Program-made: the position numbers and the translations under genes | Shown here: positions 1 through 7,826 of the stretch, one piece after another | How positions within the stretch are numbered: position 1 is the stretch's first letter | Layout of the letters: each line of letters opens with the position of its first letter | Assembly (NCBI GenBank): GCA_963677165.2 | Contig: CAXXSX010000002.1 | Location: forward strand, 4,712,001 to 4,776,000 | DNA: 64,000 bases | Direction: 5' to 3' | From: JAFGXT01 sp963677165 | GTDB lineage: Bacteria; Verrucomicrobiota; Lentisphaeria; Victivallales; SZUA-371 | Notes under the pieces: generated by a model | Told to the model about the DNA's origin: nothing | The model's database searches: none | Seen by the model: only the letters and a program-made list of their open reading frames with translations

Positions 1-1974
1 CTGACCCTGCTTGTTTTAAATGAATTGAACAAGAAAGATGCGTATATCAAGTTTTATAATCAACCGGCATCAGAGTTGTTTTCATTATTCGACAAGGAAA
101 ATATAAATGCCGAAATAGTCGACTGGGCAGAAGAATGTCTTAATAATCCCGCTTCAATCCACGATGCTAAGATTGCAGCACTGTACGTTCTCGGCAACAA
201 AAAAGTCAGAAACAACCTGAAGCTTCTGAGAAAATACGCGAAGTCGGACAATTTCTGGTTAAAACGTATGGCCATCTTATCTCTCGCCTTGCGCGACCAT
301 CAGGAACTGGATAGATATATCCCGGAAATTTTAAAGTCAAAAAACGCAAAGTTAAGACTGTTAATTTCTCAATTTATTTCTATCGTGACATCACGAAACA
401 GTAATAAGTTTGTTTACTTTGACGAAAAGCATATTCTAAAGTTTTACAGTTACGGTTTTTGGGATCGCAGGCGCCGAAAATATAATCCAAGCAAAGCAGT
501 AGTTGCGGCTCTCAATAAGCTGACAAACGATATTTCACCAAACGTAAGAGTTGAGTCATACTTCGGTCTAATGGCAACAGGTGAAAAAATCAATCCCGCA
601 CAAATGGTTTTAGCGCTCAAAAAGCTACAGGATCGCAGTGCTGTAGAAAAACGTGTAAGTCAGTATTTGGCGGATAATTACCAAAAACTTGACAAGCGAT
701 ATAAACCACTCCTCCAGCTGGTGTCTACCAACTACTTTAGCGAAAGAACTTTGGCTAGAATCAAAAAACATTTTAAAGCGGATAACAAGCAAAAGACAAA
801 GAAGACAAAGAATCTAAAATTAAGAGAAGTTCCCGCCGTTCAGATTGCTGCGGCAGCCTCCCCTCCCTCGAATCATACCGTTAAGGCTCTGAAAACTCCG
901 GTAAAATTAGTTTTCTTTTATAAAAACGGTTGTGTTTCCTGCGATCATGTAAAGAAAGAGCTTAACACTCTACAATCAACATTTCCTGAGTTGGAGGTGG
1001 AAATACATAATATTTTCCATGTCGATGCCATGAGACTGAACGAAACCTACTGCGAAAGGTTCAATGTTCCGGAAAAGATTCGAATGGTAGCGCCTGCTGT
1101 ATTTATGGCGGATGGTTATCTGATAAAAAATGATATTGATTTTGATCGGCTCTGCCGACTGGCATCCGACTCAATTAAAATCAAAAACAACAACTGGTAT
1201 GTTGTTAAAAACAAAGAAATTGATCATTCCGAAAAGCGCATTACCAAACGCTTCAGCCATATAACTACAACTTTTGTTCTACTGGCAGGATTGAATGACG
1301 GAATTAATCCATGTGCGTTCGCCACGATAATCTTTTTTATCTCGTATATGTTTATTGGTCGCAGACGCAGAAAGGAAATATTACTGGTGGCCGGAGCTTT
1401 TATCTGCGGGGTATTCGCGGCTTACTATCTAATGGGAATGGGATTATCAGAACTGGTAATTCGACTGCAAATTATCCGCAATTTCAGTAAATATGTAAAT
1501 ATCGCAATGATAATCATCGTTTCAATAATTGTTATTCTCAGCTTATACGATGGAATTCTATGTCTAAAAGGCAGAATAGAAGACATGTCTCTACAGTTGC
1601 CGGAATTTCTAAAAGAAAGAATCAAGTCAACGATCCGGTTCGGAACCCGACAGTATCATTTTATACTTGCGGCCTTTATCACCGGCATCGCAATTTCAGT
1701 ACTTGAGCTGGCCTGTACAGGTCAAGTATATCTGCCGACAATTATATATATGCTAAAAACCGGCCAAGGCGCCGCGAATGCATACTGGCTGCTGGGAATC
1801 TATAATGTTGCGTTCATTATTCCGTTAATAGCGATATTATTACTGGCTGTATTCGGCATGAAAAACACGACTATGGTAAATCTATTCAGAAAACATGCCG
1901 CCGCCGTAAAATTTTCCACAGCCCTTCTTTTTACAATGTTGCTGATTCTATTGATCTGGGGAAGCCATATTTAA
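1..1974 (+). CDS. HEAT-repeat / thioredoxin / DsbD-like membrane protein, 5'-partial
   Basis: The frame is open to the window edge, so the gene starts at or before base 1; the first in-frame candidate start is a TTG at 25. Counting from that codon, residues 1-250 are helical and HEAT-like. They are followed by a basic linker and a thioredoxin-like domain with a CVSC motif near residue 303. The last 240 residues form a polytopic CcdA/DsbD-type domain with a PCAF motif (Cys about 430) and a second membrane cysteine in ELACTG (about 564). Proteins of this fold move reducing equivalents from cytoplasmic thioredoxin across the inner membrane to envelope thiols. Having the Trx domain N-terminal to the membrane domain, behind HEAT repeats, is not the usual DsbD order. 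It lies just upstream of the redox operon but is separated from it by a terminator, so a functional link is inference only. Confidence 0.8.
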   Translation: MTLLVLNELNKKDAYIKFYNQPASELFSLFDKENINAEIVDWAEECLNNPASIHDAKIAALYVLGNKKVRNNLKLLRKYAKSDNFWLKRMAILSLALRDHQELDRYIPEILKSKNAKLRLLISQFISIVTSRNSNKFVYFDEKHILKFYSYGFWDRRRRKYNPSKAVVAALNKLTNDISPNVRVESYFGLMATGEKINPAQMVLALKKLQDRSAVEKRVSQYLADNYQKLDKRYKPLLQLVSTNYFSERTLARIKKHFKADNKQKTKKTKNLKLREVPAVQIAAAASPPSNHTVKALKTPVKLVFFYKNGCVSCDHVKKELNTLQSTFPELEVEIHNIFHVDAMRLNETYCERFNVPEKIRMVAPAVFMADGYLIKNDIDFDRLCRLASDSIKIKNNNWYVVKNKEIDHSEKRITKRFSHITTTFVLLAGLNDGINPCAFATIIFFISYMFIGRRRRKEILLVAGAFICGVFAAYYLMGMGLSELVIRLQIIRNFSKYVNIAMIIIVSIIVILSLYDGILCLKGRIEDMSLQLPEFLKERIKSTIRFGTRQYHFILAAFITGIAISVLELACTGQVYLPTIIYMLKTGQGAANAYWLLGIYNVAFIIPLIAILLLAVFGMKNTTMVNLFRKHAAAVKFSTALLFTMLLILLIWGSHI

Positions 1975-2049
1975 ACATCATCCTCTTTCGTTCATTTTTC
2001 CTATAAAGGTCCATGCCATAGTTTTCTTTCACTCTTTCACGAAACCTGT

Positions 2050-2103
2050 AACTATTCTATCGTTTTGGGAGACTGTAGTAATACCAATAGATAGTTTTTT
2101 TTT
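2050..2103 (+). terminator. Intrinsic terminator after the DsbD-like gene
   Basis: An imperfect inverted repeat has outer arms at 2050-2060 and 2087-2096 and an inner TTGG/CCAA pair. It runs straight into eight or nine T residues. This would end transcription of the gene before it and insulate the operon that follows. Confidence 0.6.
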
Positions 2104-2113
2104 AAGAAAAGTA

Positions 2114-2143
2114 TTGACTTAGAGTTACTATAACGTTTATAGT
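2114..2143 (+). promoter_or_regulatory. Promoter with overlapping inverted-repeat operator, upstream of the redox/terpenoid operon
   Basis: TTGACT at 2114-2119 lies 17 bp upstream of TTATAG at 2137-2142, a good sigma70-type pair. A perfect 7-bp inverted repeat (ACTATAA, three central bases CGT, TTATAGT) spans 2127-2143 and covers the -10 box, so a bound repressor would block the promoter. Transcription would start about 195 nt before the first gene at 2343, leaving a long leader. No regulator gene for this site is seen in the operon itself. Confidence 0.5.
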
Positions 2144-2267
2144 GCCCAAAAGAAATAAGAATTATTATATATAACGGCATGAATCCTGTAAAGAAATAGA
2201 CAGAAGCAGTGTAATAATTTATAAGAAATTCAGGAGAATACTTAGAATTAAATATCATTTTAATATC

Positions 2268-2279
2268 GATAGCGCTATC
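2268..2279. promoter_or_regulatory. Perfect 12-bp palindrome in the operon leader
   Basis: GATAGCGCTATC is self-complementary and lies about 64 bp before the first start codon, inside the predicted untranslated leader. It could be a second operator or a small RNA stem. The rest of the 1975-2342 gap is AT-rich and shows no gene. Confidence 0.3.
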
Positions 2280-2342
2280 TTCTATGAATTGTAGCGTTTG
2301 TAATATCTTAAATTTAATATAGTCATCAACAGGAGTTATTGC

Positions 2343-3593
2343 ATGAGATTATCGTCGTTTTTCGTTCTGGGGGTTTTGCTTGGAGTAACAACTCTCTGCG
2401 CAGAAGATGTTGTGCGTTTTCGAGGCCGGAATTCTCAAGGAACATATAATGAACCAGATTTACTGAAGGAATGGCCTGGAAATGGATTGTCTCCCAAATG
2501 GATCAATCAGGATCTTGGCGCCGGCTGGAGCAGCGTTATAAAAGTTAAGAACCGTTTGTATTTAAACTGCCTTGATTCAAATAATAGAAAAATGGAATCA
2601 ATTGCATGTCTGGACCTTAATGGTAAAAGAATCTGGCAAACGATTACCGGTAAAACCTGGAGCAGATCATATGCCGCATCCCGCTCTACTCCAACATATG
2701 TAAAAGGTGAGGATAAGCTGGTTGTTCAAACCGGCAGTGGTGAAGTTTGCTGTCTGTCGGCAAAGGACGGAAAGCTATTATGGAAGAAAAATATTGCAAG
2801 TACTTATCACGGCAAGCCCGGGCGCTGGGGATTTTCAGAATCTCTGATAGTAAAAGACGGTAAAGTGTTTACTACAGTTTGCGGAAATAATATATCTGTA
2901 ATAGCCTTGAATTTAAAAGATGGCAGCGTTGCATGGAAAGCTCCTTCGAACGGCGACAAATGTGCTTATGTGACCCCTGTTATATATAAGAATCAACTTA
3001 TTGAATTTACCTCAAAATACGTTTTTGCTGTAGATATTAAAAGCGGCAGAATCATGTGGAAAACCAATTTTTCAAAAGAGTCTGGGGGACGCTGGAAGGG
3101 AATTAACTGTAATACCCCTCTACTGAAAGACAATCATCTATTTGTAACCGCCGGCTACAACCAGGGAGGAGTCATGTATGAAATTCTCCCGAACAATCAG
3201 GGAGCAAAAATTCTCTGGAAAACCTCCGATCTCGACCCTCATCATGGCGGAGTTGTACTCCTGAACGGTCATATCTACGGTTCAAACTGGATCAATAACC
3301 GATCAGGAAACTGGTTGAATGTTGACTGGAAGACTGGAAAAACGATTTATGATGAAGCGTGGGATAAATTAGGTAAAGGTTCTATTATCACGGCTGACGA
3401 TATGTTATATATCTATGAAGAGAAACGTGGAACCCTTGCTTTGGTTAAACCAGGCAAGGAATTCAAAGTAGTAAGCCAGTTTCGGATTAAATACGGTTCA
3501 AGAGAACACTGGTCCCATCCGGTTATCAGCGATGGTATTTTGTATGTGAGACACGGAAATGCGCTTGGAGCATTCGACATACGCAAAAAATAA
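2343..3593 (+). CDS. Secreted PQQ-like beta-propeller protein
   Basis: First gene of the large operon. ATG 2343 is preceded by AGGAG. A Sec signal peptide covers residues 1 to about 20 (hydrophobic, ending TLCA-ED). The mature part begins with the VRFRGRN signature of PVC-type BamB/PQQ-like propellers and continues as repeated four-stranded blades with W-K-x-G type turns (for example LLWKKN, VAWKAP, IMWKTN). The fold is a seven- or eight-bladed propeller of the pyrrolo-quinoline-quinone dehydrogenase type. The known family includes both PQQ enzymes and non-catalytic scaffold proteins such as BamB, and I see nothing that proves cofactor binding. It probably acts in the periplasm. It is one of five propeller genes in this operon. 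Confidence 0.8.
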   Translation: MRLSSFFVLGVLLGVTTLCAEDVVRFRGRNSQGTYNEPDLLKEWPGNGLSPKWINQDLGAGWSSVIKVKNRLYLNCLDSNNRKMESIACLDLNGKRIWQTITGKTWSRSYAASRSTPTYVKGEDKLVVQTGSGEVCCLSAKDGKLLWKKNIASTYHGKPGRWGFSESLIVKDGKVFTTVCGNNISVIALNLKDGSVAWKAPSNGDKCAYVTPVIYKNQLIEFTSKYVFAVDIKSGRIMWKTNFSKESGGRWKGINCNTPLLKDNHLFVTAGYNQGGVMYEILPNNQGAKILWKTSDLDPHHGGVVLLNGHIYGSNWINNRSGNWLNVDWKTGKTIYDEAWDKLGKGSIITADDMLYIYEEKRGTLALVKPGKEFKVVSQFRIKYGSREHWSHPVISDGILYVRHGNALGAFDIRKK

Positions 3594-3597
3594 AAAA

Positions 3598-4263
3598 ATG
3601 AGCATGTTTCAGTCATTAATTATATGTAAGTGTCAGGTTTATAATCGGATTGATTCCGATAAACTGGACAGATTAATTGCAACGGCAAAAGAATCAGGAA
3701 TTCAGTGTCGTGTGGTGGATGATCTTTGTTATGAAGTTGTCCGCCACCCGGAAAAACTGAATGACGTAGATGCTATTGCAGGATGTCACTGCCGTACGTT
3801 AAACGCCCTTGCCTTGTATAGCGGCTCGGAAAACATTCCTGAAGTTTTTGAGATAAACAAAAGTCTGGATAAAATCCTTGAGCTGTTAAAGAGTGTTCCC
3901 GCTGACTCAAACAAAAACACGGAATACGACAAAATCCATGATGACTGGGTTGCATGGTATCCGGTCATTGACTCCAGTCGATGTATCCAATGTAAAAAAT
4001 GTGCTGATTTCTGTATGTTTGGAACCTACGCCGTGGAGGCGGGAAAAGTAAAAGTTGTCCAACCTTCATCCTGCAAAACAAATTGTCCTGCATGTGCGAG
4101 GATGTGTCCCGAAAATGCAATCATTTTTCCGAAATCGGAGGAGCCGAACATCAATGGCTCACTAACCGAAAAAATTAAACCGGATGTCGAACAAGGCACA
4201 TCATTTAAAGCTCGTCTGCAGAAACGCAAAGCAATGCGTCTCTTCAAGGAGGACGAATCGTGA
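3598..4263 (+). CDS. Ferredoxin-type 4Fe-4S protein with cysteine-rich N-terminal domain
   Basis: I take ATG 3598, 4 bp after the previous stop; an earlier in-frame ATG at 3559 would overlap the propeller gene. The C-terminal half carries two cluster motifs: C-x2-C-x2-C-x3-C (CIQCKKCADFC) and C-x3-C-x2-C-x3-CP (ending ARMCPENA), so two 4Fe-4S clusters are expected. The N-terminal 100 residues are unrecognised but contain CKC and CHC pairs, which could bind a further metal or cluster. There is no signal peptide, so it is cytoplasmic. It overlaps the radical SAM gene by GTGA and is the natural candidate to reduce that enzyme's cluster (inference). Confidence 0.75.
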   Translation: MSMFQSLIICKCQVYNRIDSDKLDRLIATAKESGIQCRVVDDLCYEVVRHPEKLNDVDAIAGCHCRTLNALALYSGSENIPEVFEINKSLDKILELLKSVPADSNKNTEYDKIHDDWVAWYPVIDSSRCIQCKKCADFCMFGTYAVEAGKVKVVQPSSCKTNCPACARMCPENAIIFPKSEEPNINGSLTEKIKPDVEQGTSFKARLQKRKAMRLFKEDES

Positions 4264-5453
4264 AGTTAGCCGCTCTAACTAGAATTATCACTGGATGTAC
4301 TTGCAAGGTACAGCGTAAATTACTGCGTTTTGCCTGGAACGGACGTAAGGCGATCCGTGCTTTCGAAGGGCGGCAAAAACATAATAATCCATTCTTTCCG
4401 GCATTTCTAATGCTGTCGATCACGAACCGCTGTAACCTGAAATGTCAGGGGTGCTGGGTGGAACAAACCCAAGCTCCCCAGCAACTTTCCATTGGACAAA
4501 TTCAGACAATGATTGATACTGCCGCTAAATACGATTCGCGTTTCTTCGGCATTCTTGGCGGAGAACCGTTGTTGCATTCCGAACTATTTACAATTTTCGA
4601 GGACAATCCCAACGCTTATTTTCAGCTTTTCACCAACGGTACAATGCTGAATGAAAAAACTTGCTCACGTCTGGCGGCTCTTGGTAATGTTACTCCCGTA
4701 ATCAGCATTGAAGGCTTAAAAAGAGAGTCTGAAATCCGCAGAGGAGACAAAGATGTTTTTGTCCGTTCCATTTCAGGACTTGATGCTGCGGTAAAAGCCG
4801 GACTTTTCACTGGGGTAGCTGCCAGTATCAACAAACGAAACTTTGACGAACTGGTCAGCGAAGATTACTTAAAGTTGGTAATTGATCGCGGAGCGCATTA
4901 TATCTGGTATTACATCTATCGTCCCTGCGGCTCTGATCCTGTCCCGGAAAATGCATTAAACAAAGAACAGATTATAAAGCTGCGTCAGTTTATTGTTGAC
5001 CAGCGCGTAAAGGCCAAGATTATCATCGTAGATGCCTACTGGGATGCGCAGGGCCAGGCTGTATGTCCGGGAGCTATGGGCATTTCACATCATATAGCCC
5101 CAAACGGCGCGGTGGAATTTTGTCCGGTTATTCAGTTTGCCGGGGATTTTCTAAATCATGATGCCAGCAATCTGGAACACATTTTTCAAAAAAACAAGTT
5201 CCTGGAAAAACTTCGTACATTCAGTTCACAAGCCGGACGCAGTTGTGTACTAATGGATTCACCGCGTGAACTTGAAACGTTTATGCGTCATGAGAACGCT
5301 CTTGACTCCTCAAATCGCGACGCTTATAATGAATTAAAACAACGCGAACCAATGTTGAGCCATGAGATAAAGGGACACGAGATACCAGAAAAATCATGGC
5401 TGTACTGTCTTGGTAAAAAATATTATTTCTTTGGATTTGGAGCATACGGATAA
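4260..5453 (+). CDS. Radical SAM protein with SPASM/twitch-like C-terminal cysteines
   Basis: GTG start at 4260 overlaps the preceding TGA and sits 5 nt after a strong AAGGAGGA site. Residues 58-65 hold the C-x3-C-x2-C motif (CNLKCQGC) that binds the radical SAM 4Fe-4S cluster. GGEPLL at about 100 is the SAM-binding GGE motif. Further cysteines near residues 265, 285, 325 and 385 (CPGAM, FCPVI, SCVLM, YCLG) could bind an auxiliary cluster. The general family (MoaA/PqqE/HpnH-like) modifies peptides, cofactors or terpenoids. Next to a prenyl synthase and a terpene cyclase, an HpnH-like role (radical attack on a terpenoid) is attractive, but the sequence alone does not fix the substrate. Confidence 0.8.
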   Translation: MKLAALTRIITGCTCKVQRKLLRFAWNGRKAIRAFEGRQKHNNPFFPAFLMLSITNRCNLKCQGCWVEQTQAPQQLSIGQIQTMIDTAAKYDSRFFGILGGEPLLHSELFTIFEDNPNAYFQLFTNGTMLNEKTCSRLAALGNVTPVISIEGLKRESEIRRGDKDVFVRSISGLDAAVKAGLFTGVAASINKRNFDELVSEDYLKLVIDRGAHYIWYYIYRPCGSDPVPENALNKEQIIKLRQFIVDQRVKAKIIIVDAYWDAQGQAVCPGAMGISHHIAPNGAVEFCPVIQFAGDFLNHDASNLEHIFQKNKFLEKLRTFSSQAGRSCVLMDSPRELETFMRHENALDSSNRDAYNELKQREPMLSHEIKGHEIPEKSWLYCLGKKYYFFGFGAYG

Positions 5454-6943
5454 TGAAGTCAACAATAAGTCAAATAGTTCCACAAGAACCGGCTATCCGT
5501 TTACAAATCCGGGAAGCGACACGCGACTGTGTGAAGAGAAATAAGTTATATCCGCCTCAGACTCTGGATCATCTCTGGGACCATTCTCAACTCTTACTGA
5601 AAGAGTCAAAGCTGGATTATGCCTATCTGAACTACACCATGATTATGCTGAATAATGCGTTATGGGAAAGCTGTATTGCCCATATCCCCAAAGCTGAGCG
5701 CTTACTTCTTCTTCCTGTGTGCCTGCGAAATCATAAAGAATGCAAAGCCGCCAGCGACGAGCTTGGACTCCTCTGTGAAGAATGTGGGAAATGCCTGATT
5801 CCAGAATTAACCCATAAGGCGGAAAAAGCTGGTTTGAATGTATTGGTGGCAGAATCGTCATCAAGCGTCAGCGAATGGGTCGATACCGGAGAAATTCGTG
5901 CGATTATCGGCGTATCATGTCTGCATTCTCTTGAAAAAGCATTCCCTTCAATGTTGCGTCATGCGGTGCCCGGAATAGCCATTCCGCTAATTGCCGATGG
6001 TTGCAAAGATACCGAATTTGATCTTTCACTTCTGGATGACGCACTGTCTATCGGAGAAGATCCGTACCTGTATGCAGCACCCAACATTGATATCAGGAAA
6101 CATCTCAAACAACTTTTTTCTGTAGAAACAGTAAAACGCTATCTAAAAGCCTCTACCCCCTATCTGAAAAACTTTCAGAAGCTGGCTTATGGCGCGCTTT
6201 GCGATCATGGCAAACATTACCGTCCGATGATTACTTTCGGTACATATTGTTCGCTTTTGAACCGCTCCGATTTTCCAGACTACATGGACCCGATCGCATT
6301 GGCGGTTGAGTGTTTTCACAAAGCCTCGCTTATCCATGATGATATTGAGGACGACGACGATTTGCGTTATGACAAACCAACGATGCATAAACAGGCGGGT
6401 ATTTCGGTTGCTCTTAACGTTGGCGACTTTCTTATCGGCGAAGGTTACCGTCTGTTGAATCATGAATCCATCCCTGCGGATATTAGGGCAGAACTATATG
6501 CTCAGGCCGCACAGGCTCACTGTGAACTGTCATTGGGACAAGCTCAGGAATTCGAATCCATTAACGAAAACATCACTTTAGAACAATGCATTGAAACCCA
6601 TCGGTTAAAAACAGCTCCGGCATTCCGTGTTTCCATGTATATGGCGGCAATCGCAGCCGGTAAGTTTGAACAGTACCGTGAAATATTTAACTCATTCGCC
6701 AATTATCTTGGCGTAGCCTATCAGTTAATGGATGACCTGGAAGATACACATGACAATCCGGCCTCAGCAGTAGACTGTTTAATGCGGGGAGAAAGCATTG
6801 ACCGCAAAGCCGCACGTGCTGAAATCTTTAAACTTTACAATGAATATAAGCAGAAGACATATACCGCTCTGGAAGATATTAGCGATCCGGTATTGAAGAC
6901 CTTTTTATATCGTCTCAGCGGGAGGGTACTGAAAGATGCCTGA
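5453..6943 (+). CDS. DUF116 domain - polyprenyl diphosphate synthase fusion
   Basis: Starts at ATG 5453 within TAATG. Residues 85-190 match the cysteine-rich DUF116 pattern: LLPVCLRNHKECKA, then C-x2-C-x2-C at 108-114, then GVSCL and DGCKDTEF. Residues 230-490 are an all-helical trans-prenyltransferase with both aspartate-rich motifs, DDIED at 296-300 and DDLED at 427-431. These bind Mg-diphosphate and extend allylic diphosphates with isopentenyl diphosphate. Small residues just before the first motif (A, S) suggest a product longer than farnesyl (inference from chain-length rules). Known polyprenyl synthases are about 300-350 aa, so at 496 aa the fusion is real. The radical SAM gene before it and cyclases after it suggest this makes the operon's isoprenoid precursor. 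Confidence 0.85.
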   Translation: MKSTISQIVPQEPAIRLQIREATRDCVKRNKLYPPQTLDHLWDHSQLLLKESKLDYAYLNYTMIMLNNALWESCIAHIPKAERLLLLPVCLRNHKECKAASDELGLLCEECGKCLIPELTHKAEKAGLNVLVAESSSSVSEWVDTGEIRAIIGVSCLHSLEKAFPSMLRHAVPGIAIPLIADGCKDTEFDLSLLDDALSIGEDPYLYAAPNIDIRKHLKQLFSVETVKRYLKASTPYLKNFQKLAYGALCDHGKHYRPMITFGTYCSLLNRSDFPDYMDPIALAVECFHKASLIHDDIEDDDDLRYDKPTMHKQAGISVALNVGDFLIGEGYRLLNHESIPADIRAELYAQAAQAHCELSLGQAQEFESINENITLEQCIETHRLKTAPAFRVSMYMAAIAAGKFEQYREIFNSFANYLGVAYQLMDDLEDTHDNPASAVDCLMRGESIDRKAARAEIFKLYNEYKQKTYTALEDISDPVLKTFLYRLSGRVLKDA

Positions 6944-7826
6944 CCGCAACTCGTTTGCCGCTGTTTTTTATATGACTTGCTCCCATGGTTTTGATCAACT
7001 GGCAGAAGAAGCTCAGACGCTAATGCGTGAAGCGGTCATTAAGTCACAGGCCGACGATGGACTATTTATTGGGCGAAGCAGAAGCGGCGATCTCTACTAT
7101 ACCTTCTTCGGACTGATACTTGCCGCAGTCACCGGCGCAAAAATCAATCTAAAAAAATGTATTAAAGCACACTCTGAAATTGATTTCAGCAGTCTTGATC
7201 TTGTACACGGATGCACCTGGTTACGAGTCAGTAATCTTTTGAAACTGCTGGCTCTACCGAATGTCCTGCGTCGTAATGCAGTAGAATACATTTCTCCGAA
7301 AGCAAATAAAGAAACAAGTAAAATGATTCAAAGCCTTTCCGCCCTCCCCGGCAAGGCATATCCTCAGTCCGATCCGTCATCTCCGTATTCTCGTTTCCTG
7401 ATAAATACGCTGCATAGCGATTTTGGAATGGATGCACCAGCCTCGGACCTGACTCCTTATCGTCTAAAGTCCGGACTTTACGCGAATCTGAAAGACAATA
7501 CCGAATATGCCGTGAATGCTACAGCATCTGCACTGTTTGTAATTTCGGTTCAGAAAGCCGAACAAACAGCCAGAGCCTTATTGGAGTTGCAACAGGAAGA
7601 CGGTTCATTTAAAGCTGTAGAGGAAGCGCCATACGGAGATTTACTGTCCACTGGAACAGCTTTTTTTGCGTTAAACAAATATAAGATAACGCCCCCAATA
7701 TCGATAAAGCCGTTTTTGCGGTCATGTTTTCGGGGAAATGGGCTTTTTGCCGCAACCCCCGATGATCCGGAAGGCGATCTGGAATACACGGTATACGCTT
7801 TGCTGGCGCTGGGAGGTAACGCATGA
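6936..7826 (+). CDS. Prenyltransferase / squalene-cyclase-repeat protein (short)
   Basis: ATG 6936 lies inside the 3' end of the synthase gene (8-bp overlap) after GGGAGG. The 296 residues have QW-like repeats such as LLELQQEDGSF and regular helix pairs. This is the alpha/alpha-barrel fold shared by squalene cyclases and protein prenyltransferases. I see no DxDD acid motif, so it is unlikely to start a protonation-driven cyclisation by itself. It may be a partner subunit, a lipid-binding protein or a class I-like accessory. It overlaps the full-size cyclase gene by ATGA, which favours paired production. Confidence 0.65.
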   Translation: MPDRNSFAAVFYMTCSHGFDQLAEEAQTLMREAVIKSQADDGLFIGRSRSGDLYYTFFGLILAAVTGAKINLKKCIKAHSEIDFSSLDLVHGCTWLRVSNLLKLLALPNVLRRNAVEYISPKANKETSKMIQSLSALPGKAYPQSDPSSPYSRFLINTLHSDFGMDAPASDLTPYRLKSGLYANLKDNTEYAVNATASALFVISVQKAEQTARALLELQQEDGSFKAVEEAPYGDLLSTGTAFFALNKYKITPPISIKPFLRSCFRGNGLFAATPDDPEGDLEYTVYALLALGGNA

